A DNA stretch of 64,000 nucleotides from Rhodobiaceae bacterium (GTDB taxonomy: Bacteria; Pseudomonadota; Alphaproteobacteria; Parvibaculales; Parvibaculaceae). Every line of letters starts with the position of its first letter. The stretch's first letter is position 1. The notes below the pieces were generated by a model, which did no database searches, was not told where the DNA came from, and saw nothing but the letters and a program-made list of their open reading frames with translations. The position numbers were made by a program, and so were the translations under genes. This document shows, piece after piece, positions 10,390 through 21,031 of the stretch. The DNA is taken from assembly GCA_021404525.1 (NCBI GenBank), contig JAAWWE010000006.1:167899-231898 (forward strand), given 5' to 3'.

Positions 10390-11082
10390 ATGGCACGAAG
10401 TGGAAACATGGTCGAGTTGACCGGAGACAAGGACTTCTCCCTCGGCGCCTATCTCGTGACGCCACAGGAAGCAGGCACAACGTCAAATGGGCAGGGACTT
10501 GTGCTCATTCAGGAAATTTTTGGTGTTACCGACCACATTCAGGAACTCTGCGACGGATATGCCGAGCGCGGCTTCACCGTCATCGCCCCTTCCATGTATG
10601 ACCGGGGGGAAAAAGGCTGGCAGTCGGATTATACCGGCGAGGGGTTTCAGCGCTCGATCGAACTGGCGCAGAATTTTGGTGGACCTAACGCCCAAGGTGA
10701 CATTCAAGCCGCCATCGACTTCCTGAGAGACCAAGGCAACGACAGCATTCACATCACGGGCTATTGCTATGGCGGCTCTATGGCATGGCTTGCGGCCTGC
10801 CGTTGTACAGGGCTGACATCAGCCGTTGGCTATTACGGGCGGCTGATCATGGATATGGAAGACGAGACGCCCTCTGTGCCCACCATGCTCCATTTCGGTG
10901 AGAAAGACGCCTCCATCCCCATTGACTGGGTGCGCAAATTCAAAGAAAAGCGGCCGGACATTACCGTCCACATCTACGATGCAGACCACGGCTTCAACTC
11001 AGATCGGCGCGAACATTACTCCAAAGAAGCCGCAGACCTGGCACTCACCCGCACCCTGGACTGGTTCGCCAAAGCGTCTTAA
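10390..11082 (+). CDS. Dienelactone hydrolase family protein
   Basis: GLVLIQEIFGVTDHIQELCDGYAERGFTVIAPSMYDR, GYCYGGSMAWLAA, YDADHGFNSD. Confidence 0.93.
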   Translation: MARSGNMVELTGDKDFSLGAYLVTPQEAGTTSNGQGLVLIQEIFGVTDHIQELCDGYAERGFTVIAPSMYDRGEKGWQSDYTGEGFQRSIELAQNFGGPNAQGDIQAAIDFLRDQGNDSIHITGYCYGGSMAWLAACRCTGLTSAVGYYGRLIMDMEDETPSVPTMLHFGEKDASIPIDWVRKFKEKRPDITVHIYDADHGFNSDRREHYSKEAADLALTRTLDWFAKAS

Positions 11083-11094
11083 CGCGAACAGGTG

Positions 11095-11257
11095 TTAGGT
11101 CTTGGGATAGAGAATCATCTGCGTGCATCGAAAGAGCGCAATGATCTTTCCCGAGGTCTCATTCTTTACCTCAACATCCCAAACATGTGTCGTGCGCCCC
11201 TTATGAGCCGGTCGCGCACAGGAAAACGTGGCCTCACCGCACATCTGTCTAAACTCG
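11095..11257 (-). pseudogene. C-terminal remnant of a PaaI-like hotdog thioesterase
   Basis: Minus-strand frame gives GEATFSCARPAHKGRTTHVWDVEVKNETSGKIIALFRCTQMILYPKT*, resembling the C-terminus of PaaI-type thioesterases; N-terminal half absent, upstream sequence is the MCP 3' end. Confidence 0.65.
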
Positions 11258-12778
11258 TTAGACAGCCTGCAGGCTGCGATAGAGCTCTGTTCCTTCAGAA
11301 GCGAACTGGTTTGACTCTTCCACAGCCTCAGCAATGGCACTCAGGCTTTCATTTACGTCGCTCACCGCCGTCGACACCGACTGCATGTTTGAACTCATTT
11401 CCCGAGTTGATGCCGTTTGCTCTTCGACTGCACCTGCGGCCGTCGTCACACTCGCTTCCACTGCATCAACAGCTTCCTTGATGCCAGACAAGCGACCAAC
11501 AACTTCTTCCGCAATGGTCTGCATGCCGTTGATTTCGCCACTAATGTCATCTGTTGCTTTCGCAACCTGATTAGCGAGAGACTTCACTTCAGAGGCAACC
11601 ACAGCAAAACCTTTACCCGCCTCGCCGGCGCGGGCAGATTCGATCGTCGCGTTCAGTGCCAGCAGATTAATCTGACCAGCAATGTCCTGGATCATCTGAA
11701 CAATATTGCCCATCGCTTCCGCGGCATCCGTGAGTTTTTGCGTCGACTCATCAGCCTTAAGCGCCTCGTCGGTTACGCGTTCAACTTCTGTTTTCGATGT
11801 CATCATGCTCTGGGCGATTTCGCGCGCTGACGCTTCGAATTCCTCAGCAGCAGAGGCAACAGTTTGTACCATATGCGCTGTTTCGCCAGACGCTGCTGCG
11901 GCAGTCGACGATTGGTCATTCGCACGACCCACAGCGCTCATAATTTTCTCAAGATTCTCATCGACCAACACACCGACCCGCTTGGCTTCATTTTGGGCAT
12001 AAATCTGCGCCGTTATGTCCGTCGCATATTTCACAACCTTGAAAGGCTTGCCACTGGGATCAAAAATCGGATTGTAGGACGCCTGAATCCAAATCTCTTT
12101 GCCCCCTTTGGCGAGCCGCTTATATTCTGCCGCTTGAAATTGACCCTTCGCTAACTGATCCCAAAAGTTCTTGTATTCAGGGCTCTTTGCGTAGTCAGGA
12201 TAAACAAACATGCGGTGATGCTTGCCTTGAACTTCTTCAAGCGTGTAGCCAACGGTGCCAAGAAAATTGGAGTTGGCAGTGATGATCGTGCCATCCAGTT
12301 CAAACTCAATCACCGCTTGCGACTTGGAAATCGCCTCAAGCTGACCGGAATAGTCAGCGTTTTTCAAAGTCTGCGCTGTGATATCAGTGGCATATTTTAC
12401 GACTTTGACAACCTTACCGGCTGCATTCAAAACAGGATTGTAGGATGCCTGGATCCAAATCTCCCTGCCCCCTTTAGCAATCCGTTTGAATTCCGCTGCC
12501 TGATATTCGCCGGCAGCCAGCTTCTCCCAAAATTGCTTATAAGCTGCACTTTTTCCGTAGCTAGGCTCTACAAACATACTGTGATGCTTGCCTTGAATTT
12601 CATCCAGGGAATAACCGATGGCACCCAGAAAATTCTCATTAGCCGTGATAATGGTGCCATCAGGCTTAAACTGGATGACAGCTTGCGACTTGTCGAGCGC
12701 ATCGAGCAAAGCATTCTGCCCAGCGCCTCCTAAGGCCAATGAACCGACTTTCCCACGCAACAAAGACAAAACAGACAT
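11258..12778 (-). CDS. Soluble methyl-accepting chemotaxis protein with two PAS domains (BdlA-like layout)
   Basis: Two near-identical PAS units ([34 protein letters not shown] / [34 protein letters not shown]), then the MCP hairpin [40 protein letters not shown]-like aagggtgg upstream. Confidence 0.93.
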   Translation of the reverse strand: MSVLSLLRGKVGSLALGGAGQNALLDALDKSQAVIQFKPDGTIITANENFLGAIGYSLDEIQGKHHSMFVEPSYGKSAAYKQFWEKLAAGEYQAAEFKRIAKGGREIWIQASYNPVLNAAGKVVKVVKYATDITAQTLKNADYSGQLEAISKSQAVIEFELDGTIITANSNFLGTVGYTLEEVQGKHHRMFVYPDYAKSPEYKNFWDQLAKGQFQAAEYKRLAKGGKEIWIQASYNPIFDPSGKPFKVVKYATDITAQIYAQNEAKRVGVLVDENLEKIMSAVGRANDQSSTAAAASGETAHMVQTVASAAEEFEASAREIAQSMMTSKTEVERVTDEALKADESTQKLTDAAEAMGNIVQMIQDIAGQINLLALNATIESARAGEAGKGFAVVASEVKSLANQVAKATDDISGEINGMQTIAEEVVGRLSGIKEAVDAVEASVTTAAGAVEEQTASTREMSSNMQSVSTAVSDVNESLSAIAEAVEESNQFASEGTELYRSLQAV

Positions 12779-13055
12779 AGATCCACCCTTACAAACGGTC
12801 ACCGAACATCTGCATCGGAACCATCTTCAATCTTGAGGACAAATCCGGCCAATCAGATCTGCCCAATCCCACTCATGCGGAAACGACAAAAGCCCTTGCG
12901 CTCCGCCGCCGACCACCGCGACGCGCAGGTTAAATAGAAGGGTCTAAAAAAAGACTAATTCTAGGTAGCCCAAAAAACCTTACTGGCAAGTGCTGGGGAA
13001 CCGAGGCTGGCAATTGTCGGACTTCATGGCAAACAAAGTCTGAACGGAAGCGCCG

Positions 13056-13691
13056 TCAAACCTGCTGACCATAGCCACTGAACTTTTCAAGGACACGCTG
13101 CATCTCCGCTTCACTCAACAGAGGTACCTCGCCAAGCTGGCGTGCTCGGCCAAACTGATCTGCGAGCGTCTCTACTTCGACAGCCAGCTCGTAGGCTTGT
13201 CCAAGGCTTGATCCACAGGCTATCACCCCATGATGGGCTAGAAGACACGCTGTGCGCCCTTCCAGAGCCGCAACAGCGAAGGTGGCCAATTCTTCCGTCC
13301 CGAAGGTCGCATAGGGGGCGCACCTGATGTCCATCCCGCCCGCGGCAGCCACCATGTAGTGGAAAGCCGGGATGCCCACCTCAAGACATGCAAGCGCCGT
13401 TGCCGCATTGGAGTGGGTGTGGACGATGGCACTCACATCGTCCCTCGCAGCATAAATCGCCGCATGAAAATGCCATTCTGACGAGGGCTTCCGAGACTCT
13501 GGTGCCACAGACCCGTCTAGTCCCATAGAGACAATGTCGGCGGGTACAAGGTCTTCATAGGCCATGCCGGTCGGCGTGATCAGCACGCGATCCCCATCCC
13601 GGACAGACACATTGCCTGACCGGCCTGCAGAAAGACCGGATTCCGACATGGTCAACGCCGTATCAATGACCGATTGTGCCAGCCCGCTCAT
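13056..13691 (-). CDS. Class II aldolase/adducin family protein, candidate 5-(methylthio)ribulose-1-phosphate aldolase (Ald2-type)
   Basis: SGNVSVRDGDRVLITPTGMAYEDL, EWHFHAAIYAARDDVSAIVHTHS, HHGVIACG; adjacent to mtnA. Confidence 0.82.
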   Translation of the reverse strand: MSGLAQSVIDTALTMSESGLSAGRSGNVSVRDGDRVLITPTGMAYEDLVPADIVSMGLDGSVAPESRKPSSEWHFHAAIYAARDDVSAIVHTHSNAATALACLEVGIPAFHYMVAAAGGMDIRCAPYATFGTEELATFAVAALEGRTACLLAHHGVIACGSSLGQAYELAVEVETLADQFGRARQLGEVPLLSEAEMQRVLEKFSGYGQQV

Positions 13692-14779
13692 GCTTTCTTC
13701 TCCGGAAAGAGCGACAGCAATCCTTCGCGTGACGCCGCACATAGCCCCCTATCCGTCACAAGCGACGTGACAAGACGCGCCGGCGTCACATCAAAAGCCG
13801 GGTTGGCCGCCTCACTGCCGGCCGCGCTCACCTGAACCTCCTGAACCTGTCCCTCGGCGGTAAGCCCCGAGACATGGATAACCTCTCTCGCATTTCGTTC
13901 TTCAATGGGAATGTCCGCACCCCGGTCCAGCGCCCAATCAATGGTCGTGTGAGGTAATGCCACATAGAAGGGGACATCATTATCAAATGCCGCAAGCGCT
14001 TTCAGATAAGTTCCGATCTTGTTGCAGACATCACCATTGGCTGCCGTGCGATCAGTCCCCACCAGACACAGATCTACCTGCCCCTGCTGCATCAAATGAC
14101 CGCCAGCATTATCGACGATCACTGTGTGCGGAATACCTTCATGGCCCAATTCATACGCTGTCAGCGCCGCACCCTGGTTGCGCGGACGGGTTTCATCAAC
14201 CCAGACATGGATCGGCACTCCTTCATCCCGTGCCAAATAAATCGGTGCCGTCGCCGTTCCCCAATCAATGGTCGCAAGCCATCCTGCGTTGCAGTGGGTC
14301 AGGATATTCACTGGCTTCCCGCCATTTACTTCCGCAATGCCTCTTATCAGGGACGCACCATGCTCGCCTAGCCGTCGGCTGATATCCACATCCGCCTCAA
14401 CAATCTCCTTGGACCTGCTATAGGCCGCATCAGCGCGGTCACTCGCCACGAGATTGTGGACGGCACGATAGATCTCATCCAACGCCCATTTAAGATTGAT
14501 GGCCGTTGGTCGCGTGGCGTGCAACCGAGCATAGGCTTCCTTCAGCCCGGCATCTGACGGATCATCCCGCAATGCCAACGCCAATCCAAAGGCTGCTGTT
14601 GCCCCAATGAGCGGCGCACCGCGCACCGCCATATCTTTGATGGCACGGGCCGCGTCGTTCAGACCCCGCAGAACCACAATCTCGAACACGTGCGGTAGTT
14701 TTTGTTGATTGATGATGGAGACGGTCCATCCATCCTCATTCAGCCAGATGGTGCGCATATGTTTGCCATCTATGCGCAT
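13688..14779 (-). CDS. mtnA: S-methyl-5-thioribose-1-phosphate isomerase
   Basis: AARAIKDMAVRGAPLIGATAAFGLAL, THCNAGWLATIDWGTATAPIY, VWVDETRPRNQGAALTAYEL, VGTDRTAANGDVCNKIGTY. Confidence 0.95.
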   Translation of the reverse strand: MRIDGKHMRTIWLNEDGWTVSIINQQKLPHVFEIVVLRGLNDAARAIKDMAVRGAPLIGATAAFGLALALRDDPSDAGLKEAYARLHATRPTAINLKWALDEIYRAVHNLVASDRADAAYSRSKEIVEADVDISRRLGEHGASLIRGIAEVNGGKPVNILTHCNAGWLATIDWGTATAPIYLARDEGVPIHVWVDETRPRNQGAALTAYELGHEGIPHTVIVDNAGGHLMQQGQVDLCLVGTDRTAANGDVCNKIGTYLKALAAFDNDVPFYVALPHTTIDWALDRGADIPIEERNAREVIHVSGLTAEGQVQEVQVSAAGSEAANPAFDVTPARLVTSLVTDRGLCAASREGLLSLFPEKKA

Positions 14780-14785
14780 GAACAG

Positions 14786-15322
14786 TCAGTCCCCTTCGAA
14801 CGTACAAAGTGACAGAACTTCGATATCATACCCTTCAAGGCGGTCGCGCCCACCAAGGGCTGGCAGCTCAACCACAAAACTCGCCCCTAAAACATTGCCG
14901 CCTGCGCGGCCGATAAGTTTCACCGCAGCCTCAGCTGTGCCACCCGTGGCGATCAGATCATCAACGAGCAACACGTTGGCTCCTTTCGTCACCGCATCTG
15001 TATGAATCTCTACGATGTCCGTACCGTACTCCAACTCATACTCCTGCCCCATCGTTTCGGCGGGCAGCTTCCCCTTCTTACGCACCGGGATGAAGCCCTT
15101 GCCCAACTGATGCGCAACAGCGCCTCCTAGAATAAACCCACGGGCCTCAATGCCGGCAACCATATCAATGTCAGCGCCCACATGAAGCTGTACCAGGGCA
15201 TCGACGGATTGCCGGAAGCCTTGGGCGTCTGAAAGAAGTGTCGTGACATCACGAAACTGAATACCAGGCTTGGGGTAATCGGGAATGGTGCGAATATAGT
15301 CTTCGATCTTTTTCAACGTCAT
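14786..15322 (-). CDS. apt: Adenine phosphoribosyltransferase
   Basis: IRTIPDYPKPGIQFRDVTTLL, GIEARGFILGGAVAHQLGKGFIPVRKKGKLPAET, VLLVDDLIATGGTAEAAVKL. Confidence 0.97.
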   Translation of the reverse strand: MTLKKIEDYIRTIPDYPKPGIQFRDVTTLLSDAQGFRQSVDALVQLHVGADIDMVAGIEARGFILGGAVAHQLGKGFIPVRKKGKLPAETMGQEYELEYGTDIVEIHTDAVTKGANVLLVDDLIATGGTAEAAVKLIGRAGGNVLGASFVVELPALGGRDRLEGYDIEVLSLCTFEGD

Positions 15323-15327
15323 ATTCC

Positions 15328-16200
15328 TTAAAGAACTCGGCCCGCGACTGCGTCCAATTTAGCAAGAAGTGCGGGGTCGCGTGCGTCCGGTCCTGTGATA
15401 ATCGCCATCTCGAGCACCTGATCATGCCCCTGTGGGCAGGGCGCCCTATCTTTGCCGGCAATAGACCCAATCAACCGCCGAAGCATAGCCCGTGAGCGCT
15501 CCGCATTATCCGTCAAAATCTGAATGACCTGCGCGACGTCTACATCGTCCTCATGCGGATGCCAGCAATCATAATCCGTCACCATCGCAACGGTGGCGTA
15601 ACAAATCTCGGCCTCCCGGGCGAGCTTCGCCTCCGGCATATTGGTCATGCCAATGACGGAACAGCCCCACGAGCGATAGAGCTCTGACTCGGCGCGCGAA
15701 GAGAACTGAGGCCCCTCCATGGCGAGATAGACCCCGCCCCGCGTGTGAGGGATCTCCTCGGCTTTACACGCCACCTCCAAAAGGTCGCCCAACCGTTCAT
15801 TGACCGGATCAGCCATAGAGACATGAGCCACACAGCCCTTGCCAAAAAAGCTCTTCTCGCGGGCAAAGGTGCGGTCGATAAACTGATCCACAATCACAAA
15901 GTGACCGGGTGGCAACTCTTCTTTGAGTGACCCAACGGCGGACACCGAGACAATGTCGGTAACCCCAACCCTTTTCAGAACATCAATATTGGCGCGGTAA
16001 TTGATGGAGCTCGGACTGTGTACATGACCCCGCCCGTGACGGGGCAGAAAAACCAGTTGAACGCCATCAAGCTCGCCGAAATGCAGCTCATCAGAAGGTT
16101 CACCCCAGGGACTCTCCACCCGCTCCCATCGTTCGTTTTCCAGGCCCGGAAAGTCATAGACCCCGCTGCCACCCAGTACACCTAGCACGTATTTTGTCAT
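15328..16200 (-). CDS. mtnP: S-methyl-5'-thioadenosine phosphorylase
   Basis: VLGVLGGSGVYDFPGLE, FLPRHGRGHVHSPSSINYRANIDVLKRVGV, YLAMEGPQFSSRAESELYRSWGCSVIGMTNMPEAKLAREAEICY. Confidence 0.96.
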   Translation of the reverse strand: MTKYVLGVLGGSGVYDFPGLENERWERVESPWGEPSDELHFGELDGVQLVFLPRHGRGHVHSPSSINYRANIDVLKRVGVTDIVSVSAVGSLKEELPPGHFVIVDQFIDRTFAREKSFFGKGCVAHVSMADPVNERLGDLLEVACKAEEIPHTRGGVYLAMEGPQFSSRAESELYRSWGCSVIGMTNMPEAKLAREAEICYATVAMVTDYDCWHPHEDDVDVAQVIQILTDNAERSRAMLRRLIGSIAGKDRAPCPQGHDQVLEMAIITGPDARDPALLAKLDAVAGRVL

Positions 16201-16229
16201 ACCACCCCTGCGGTTTGGAAATGAAAATC

Positions 16230-18236
16230 TTAGGGACGCCCTACAACGCCTTGCTCAAATAGAACCCTGACAATGTGCTCGGCCAGCATTGCCGATCCAA
16301 CAGAGTTTAAGTGATCATCATCGAAATAGAGCGGATCACCGTTCAGTTGCGCCACACAACGATTTTTCACAAAGCTATCACAGAAAACCTTGCCGGGATG
16401 GATCGCCAATAAGCCATACTGGCTCGTAAGATCATCAAGAGCCGCTACAGTTCTCTCATTTCGTTGGTCAAAAACCTCCATGCTTGTTGAAAACGGTCTT
16501 TGCCGGTCAACCCCATAATGCAGCTCACGTGCAAGCTGTATTGGAACGTCTGCGCCTGCCTCCGGAACGGGATAGAGAAGGACAATACGTTTCCCGGCTG
16601 CGGACAACTCGGCCATATACCGATTTACAGCATCCTCGAACACAGCGCTTGACCCAGGCTGAGCAAGCGCCGCATCTACGCCCCAACGCACAGGGCGCCC
16701 CCACTCGATCCCCCCTTCCATATTGTTGAAACGTGTAGACTCGTTGTACAGCGTCCAACGAGCGAGCAAAAAGACCGTATCGATTGAGGCATCAGCTTCG
16801 ACAGCCTCAACGACATCGCGATGGAATTCGCCACATCGCTGGCTGTCACCATCCAAACGCCTAATTCCAAGCGATGGTGCACAGCCTTCAAATGACATCA
16901 GCCGAACTCCCCTGCCAAATCGCGATAGTTCGTCTCCTAATGCCTCTACAAGCGCCGTTGCGTGGCTATCACCAATCAAAACTGAATTGGCGTTGCCAGC
17001 CAAACCAAACCGACATGCATCTACAGGAAGGACATAGTGCCGGTCAGAACTTTCACACGTTGCAAATGCATCTGGCTTGTCATGCGCCCACTGCGCCATT
17101 TCGGAAGCCTTTCCGGTCAGACGCTGAGGGGCACCGCCTGTTTGCCACAAGGCTGCTCCGGCTACCGTAAAAACAACCGCAACGAGAAGAGCACCAGCGA
17201 ACACCCCGCCCCTATTCGCCGGAAAACCGTTACGGAAGGGCCTTTCCACCCATCTCCAGGAAAAATAAGCAAGTGCGAACGCCCCGCCGATCAATACAAG
17301 CACAAGCGGGACCGATGATTCCGCCGCAAACCGAATGCGGGCAAAAGCAAACAGAGGCTGGTGCCACAAATAGGCGCTGTAGCTAATGAGCCCTATGCCA
17401 ACGATTGGTTTCTGGCTAAGGATCCAGCCTACTAAGGTGGCCGGATGTGCAAAGATTATGATCAGACAGGTACCCAAGACGGGCAACAACGCCCAAACGC
17501 CCGGAAATGGAACCGTTCCATCGAGAAAGAAAACCGCCACACCAATCAACACCACGCCAGCGATAGCGGCAGTCTGGTCAAGCGTTCTCCGTTTGCCTGC
17601 CCAATACGAGGCAGTCAATGCGATCAACGCACCTGCCCCCAGTTCCCAGATACGGGCGGGCAAAAGGTAAAATGCTGCACTGGGATTAAACCTGGAGGCA
17701 TACTCAGCTGCGACGAAGCTCAACAGTGAAATGAATGCAATCGTAGCAACTAGATATGATCGCTTAAACCGCCCGAGTAGCAGCACGAGCAGAGGAAAGA
17801 AGAGATAAAACTGCTCTTCAACCGCCAACGACCAGGTATGCAGCAAGGGCTTAAGCTCGGAAGCAGCATCGAAGTATCCGCTCTGCAAAAAGAACAAAAC
17901 ATTGGAGACAAAGAAATTTACCGCAACAAGACTCTGCCCTAAGGCTCTCAATTCAATCGGCATCATCCACGCCCAGCCGGCAATCAGTGTCGCACCGCAC
18001 ACAAGAAAAAGAGCTGGGAGAATGCGCCGCGCCCGCCGTTCGTAGAAATGGGCAACAGTAAAGGTGCCTGCACGGATAGAATCGTCGATGATTGTCGTAA
18101 TCAGGTAGCCGCTGATGACAAAAAAAACATCAACCCCGACAAAACCACCTCCGAAGGCCGAAAAACCTGCGTGAAACAGTATGACAGGTACAACCGCTAC
18201 TGCGCGGAGGCCATCGATCTCAGGTCTGTATTGCAC
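16230..18236 (-). CDS. Acyltransferase 3 family protein with C-terminal SGNH-type domain (OafA-like)
   Basis: YRPEIDGLRAVAVVPVILFHAGFSAFGGGFVGVDVFFVISGYLIT, YERRARRILPALF, SLAVEEQFYLFFPL; GDSHATAL motif in C-terminal half. Confidence 0.93.
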   Translation of the reverse strand: MQYRPEIDGLRAVAVVPVILFHAGFSAFGGGFVGVDVFFVISGYLITTIIDDSIRAGTFTVAHFYERRARRILPALFLVCGATLIAGWAWMMPIELRALGQSLVAVNFFVSNVLFFLQSGYFDAASELKPLLHTWSLAVEEQFYLFFPLLVLLLGRFKRSYLVATIAFISLLSFVAAEYASRFNPSAAFYLLPARIWELGAGALIALTASYWAGKRRTLDQTAAIAGVVLIGVAVFFLDGTVPFPGVWALLPVLGTCLIIIFAHPATLVGWILSQKPIVGIGLISYSAYLWHQPLFAFARIRFAAESSVPLVLVLIGGAFALAYFSWRWVERPFRNGFPANRGGVFAGALLVAVVFTVAGAALWQTGGAPQRLTGKASEMAQWAHDKPDAFATCESSDRHYVLPVDACRFGLAGNANSVLIGDSHATALVEALGDELSRFGRGVRLMSFEGCAPSLGIRRLDGDSQRCGEFHRDVVEAVEADASIDTVFLLARWTLYNESTRFNNMEGGIEWGRPVRWGVDAALAQPGSSAVFEDAVNRYMAELSAAGKRIVLLYPVPEAGADVPIQLARELHYGVDRQRPFSTSMEVFDQRNERTVAALDDLTSQYGLLAIHPGKVFCDSFVKNRCVAQLNGDPLYFDDDHLNSVGSAMLAEHIVRVLFEQGVVGRP

Positions 18237-18295
18237 TAGCGTTCCCAGTGAGAGGTTTTGACATCACTTTAACACTGAACAATCAGAGCAATATC

Positions 18296-18325
18296 CAAAA
18301 AAGGGCCCCCGAAACGGGAGCCCTA
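18296..18325 (-). terminator. Rho-independent terminator downstream of petC
   Basis: On minus strand GGGCTCCCG-TTT-CGGGGGCCC-TTTTTT. Confidence 0.8.
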
Positions 18326-18348
18326 ATCATGTCATGAATGCGCAATGT

Positions 18349-19188
18349 TTAGTGAGCGTCAGCCCAGACCTTGCGCATTGTGAAATACATGAGACCTGCA
18401 AAAACGGTCAGGAAGATCATGACCTGGAAGCCCAGGCGGTGCCGCGCTTCACGGGTTGGCTCAGAGGCCCATGTCAGGAACGTGGTTACGTCCTTGGCAT
18501 ACTGATCCACTGTCATGGGCGCACCGTCTTCATAGTCGACAATTTCGTCTGACAAAGGGTTTGCCATGGCGAGCAGATGGCCCGGGAAGTAGGCGTTGTA
18601 GTTCATGCCCGCAGGAACATCGAAGCCCTCTGGCGCATCTTCATAGCCTGTCAGCAGCGAGTAGATATAGTTCTCTGCACCACCACGTGCCTTGACGACA
18701 AGTGAGAGGTCAACAGGATAGGCACCACCATTAGACGCCCGCGCTGCATTCTCATTCTCGAACGGTGCAGGGAACGGGTCTTTAGGCAAACGGGCACGCT
18801 CAAACATGTCACCGTAATCATCGGGGCCATCTTCGATCGTGTAGTCCGCTGCAATCACCTTCACTTCATCTTCAGTGAATTCAGGTCCACCAGGCTGCGA
18901 CAGGTTCCGGAACTTCATCAGATCCATCGCATGACATGCAGCACAGACTTCTGAGTAAACCTTGTACCCACGACGCAGCGCAGAGCGGTCGAAAGTGCCG
19001 AAAGGCGCATCGAAGGACCAGTCACGTTCCTTCAGCTCAACAGCTGGACCAGCGGCCTTTGCGCCGCCCATTGTCAGGAACATCGCCCCCAGCACAACGA
19101 TTGCAACAGCTCCTAGAAAAGGAACAACGCTGCAGGCGCGGGTGAAGATGCAAGGACGGCTTTCAGTTTCATTCATTTGTGTGGTCAT
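18349..19188 (-). CDS. petC: Cytochrome c1 subunit of ubiquinol-cytochrome c reductase
   Basis: SALRRGYKVYSEVCAACHAMDLMKFRNLSQ haem motif CAACH; C-terminal TM anchor. Confidence 0.94.
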   Translation of the reverse strand: MTTQMNETESRPCIFTRACSVVPFLGAVAIVVLGAMFLTMGGAKAAGPAVELKERDWSFDAPFGTFDRSALRRGYKVYSEVCAACHAMDLMKFRNLSQPGGPEFTEDEVKVIAADYTIEDGPDDYGDMFERARLPKDPFPAPFENENAARASNGGAYPVDLSLVVKARGGAENYIYSLLTGYEDAPEGFDVPAGMNYNAYFPGHLLAMANPLSDEIVDYEDGAPMTVDQYAKDVTTFLTWASEPTREARHRLGFQVMIFLTVFAGLMYFTMRKVWADAH

Positions 19189-19199
19189 TGTTCCGCCCC

Positions 19200-20486
19200 T
19201 TATCCACGAGTCTCTGGCGACGCGGCCGCTTCAGATGAACCGCCCCCGCCACTCAGCACCGATTGCGCAATGCTTTCCGGCAAAGGCTTCGTCTTTTCGA
19301 CAAGTCCCAGAACCGGCAGAACGATGAGGAAATGAGCGAAGTAATATGCCGTCAGGATCTGAGCAGCGATCACAAAGCCACCTTCAGCCGGTTGGCCACC
19401 GAGATAGCCAAGGCCCAGACAACAGGCGACGAAGATCCAGAAGAACTGACGGAACAGAGGACGGAAGCGCGCAGAGCGCACCTTCGACGTATCCAGCCAT
19501 GGCAGCACGAACAGGATCCCAATCGACGCGAACATGGCAATCACACCGCCAAGCTTGGAGTCGATCGGACCAATGTCGAACGTGATGGCGCGCAGGATCG
19601 CGTAGAACGGTAAGAGATACCATTCCGGCACAATGTGCGGCGGCGTCACGAGCGGGTTCGCCTCAATATAGTTGTCAGCATGGCCGAGCGCGTTCGGATT
19701 GAAGAACACGAAATAGCCAAAGAGCAACAGGAAGATCGAAAGACCAAAAACGTCTTTGATCGTTGCGTAAGGTGTGAACCGGACTGTGTCCTGCTCGTCC
19801 TTCACATCAATCCCCGCTGGATTGTTCTGACCCGTCACATGCAGCGCCCAGATATGAAGCGCCACAACCCCGGCAATCAGGAAGGGGATGAGATAGTGAA
19901 GAGAGAAGAAGCGGTTAAGCGTTGGGTTATCAACGGAGAACCCGCCCCAGAGCCATTCCCGCAGCGGATCGCCGATCAGCGGGATCGCACCAAACAGGTT
20001 GGTGATAACCGTTGCACCCCAGAAGCTCATCTGCCCCCAAGGAAGCACATAGCCCATAAAGCCAGCGGCCATCATCAGGAGGTAGATCAGCACACCGAGA
20101 ATCCAAAGCACTTCGCGTGGCGCCTTGTATGAGCCGTAATAAAGGCTCCGGAACATATGGATATAAACGGCCAGGAAGAACATGGAGGCACCGTTCGCGT
20201 GTACATAGCGAATAAGCCAGCCATAGTTCACATCGCGCATGATGTGCTCAACGCTATTAAACGCCATGCTCACATGCGGTGTGTAGTGCATTGCAAGCAC
20301 GATGCCCGTCACGATCTGGATCGCCAGGCAGAATGTCAGGATCGCCCCGAACGTCCACCAATAGTTCAGATTGCGAGGCGTCGGATAGACGATAAAGGAG
20401 TCATACCCCAGACGCATGATCGGCAGGCGATCATCCATCCATTTGGTAAAGCCATTTGAGGGCTCGTAGGTGCTTTCACCGCTCAT
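19200..20486 (-). CDS. petB: Cytochrome b subunit of the bc1 complex
   Basis: [71 protein letters not shown]. Confidence 0.97.
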   Translation of the reverse strand: MSGESTYEPSNGFTKWMDDRLPIMRLGYDSFIVYPTPRNLNYWWTFGAILTFCLAIQIVTGIVLAMHYTPHVSMAFNSVEHIMRDVNYGWLIRYVHANGASMFFLAVYIHMFRSLYYGSYKAPREVLWILGVLIYLLMMAAGFMGYVLPWGQMSFWGATVITNLFGAIPLIGDPLREWLWGGFSVDNPTLNRFFSLHYLIPFLIAGVVALHIWALHVTGQNNPAGIDVKDEQDTVRFTPYATIKDVFGLSIFLLLFGYFVFFNPNALGHADNYIEANPLVTPPHIVPEWYLLPFYAILRAITFDIGPIDSKLGGVIAMFASIGILFVLPWLDTSKVRSARFRPLFRQFFWIFVACCLGLGYLGGQPAEGGFVIAAQILTAYYFAHFLIVLPVLGLVEKTKPLPESIAQSVLSGGGGSSEAAASPETRG

Positions 20487-20497
20487 GATCTATCCCC

Positions 20498-21031
20498 TCA
20501 ACCAATCTTGATTTTGTCGTCAGAAAGGAAGGCATATTCCGGCACTTCCAAGTTGAGTGGCGCAGGCCCAAGGCGGATACGACCAGACGTATCATAGTGC
20601 GAGCCATGGCATGGGCAGAACCAGCCATCATAATCGCCCTTCTCATCAGCAACCTTCTGCCCCTTCGGCACACAGCCAAGGTGCGTACAAATGCCAACCA
20701 TCACCAGCCATTCAGGCTTGATGACACGCTGTTCATCTGTCTGAGGGTCGCGGAGGTCGTCCAGATTGACTGACTCAGCCTCTGCGATCTCTTGCTCAGT
20801 CCGGCGGCGGATGAAGACAGGCTTCCCGCGCCATTTAACTGTGATCGATTGGCCCACTTCGATATTCGAAATGTCCACTTCGATGGAAGCGAGCGCCAAA
20901 GCGGACGCATCCGGATTCATTTGATCGATGAGTGGCCAGGCAATGCCCGCGACGCCTACAGCAGCAAAAGCGCCTGTGGCTACATAGAGGAAATCGCGCC
21001 GTGTCGGCTCATCCGTGTCGGTGGTTGCCAC
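20498..21031 (-). CDS. petA: Ubiquinol-cytochrome c reductase Rieske iron-sulfur subunit
   Basis: [33 protein letters not shown] Tat/TM segment; CTHLGCVP and CPCHGSHYD Rieske motifs. Confidence 0.97.
   Translation of the reverse strand: MATTDTDEPTRRDFLYVATGAFAAVGVAGIAWPLIDQMNPDASALALASIEVDISNIEVGQSITVKWRGKPVFIRRRTEQEIAEAESVNLDDLRDPQTDEQRVIKPEWLVMVGICTHLGCVPKGQKVADEKGDYDGWFCPCHGSHYDTSGRIRLGPAPLNLEVPEYAFLSDDKIKIG

Noticed and set aside
12215-12733. 172-aa plus-strand ORF
   Set aside because: Antisense to the duplicated PAS domains of the MCP; its internal repeats only mirror the PAS duplication.
19635-20132. 165-aa plus-strand ORF
   Set aside because: Antisense to petB; charged shadow translation of TM-coding sequence.
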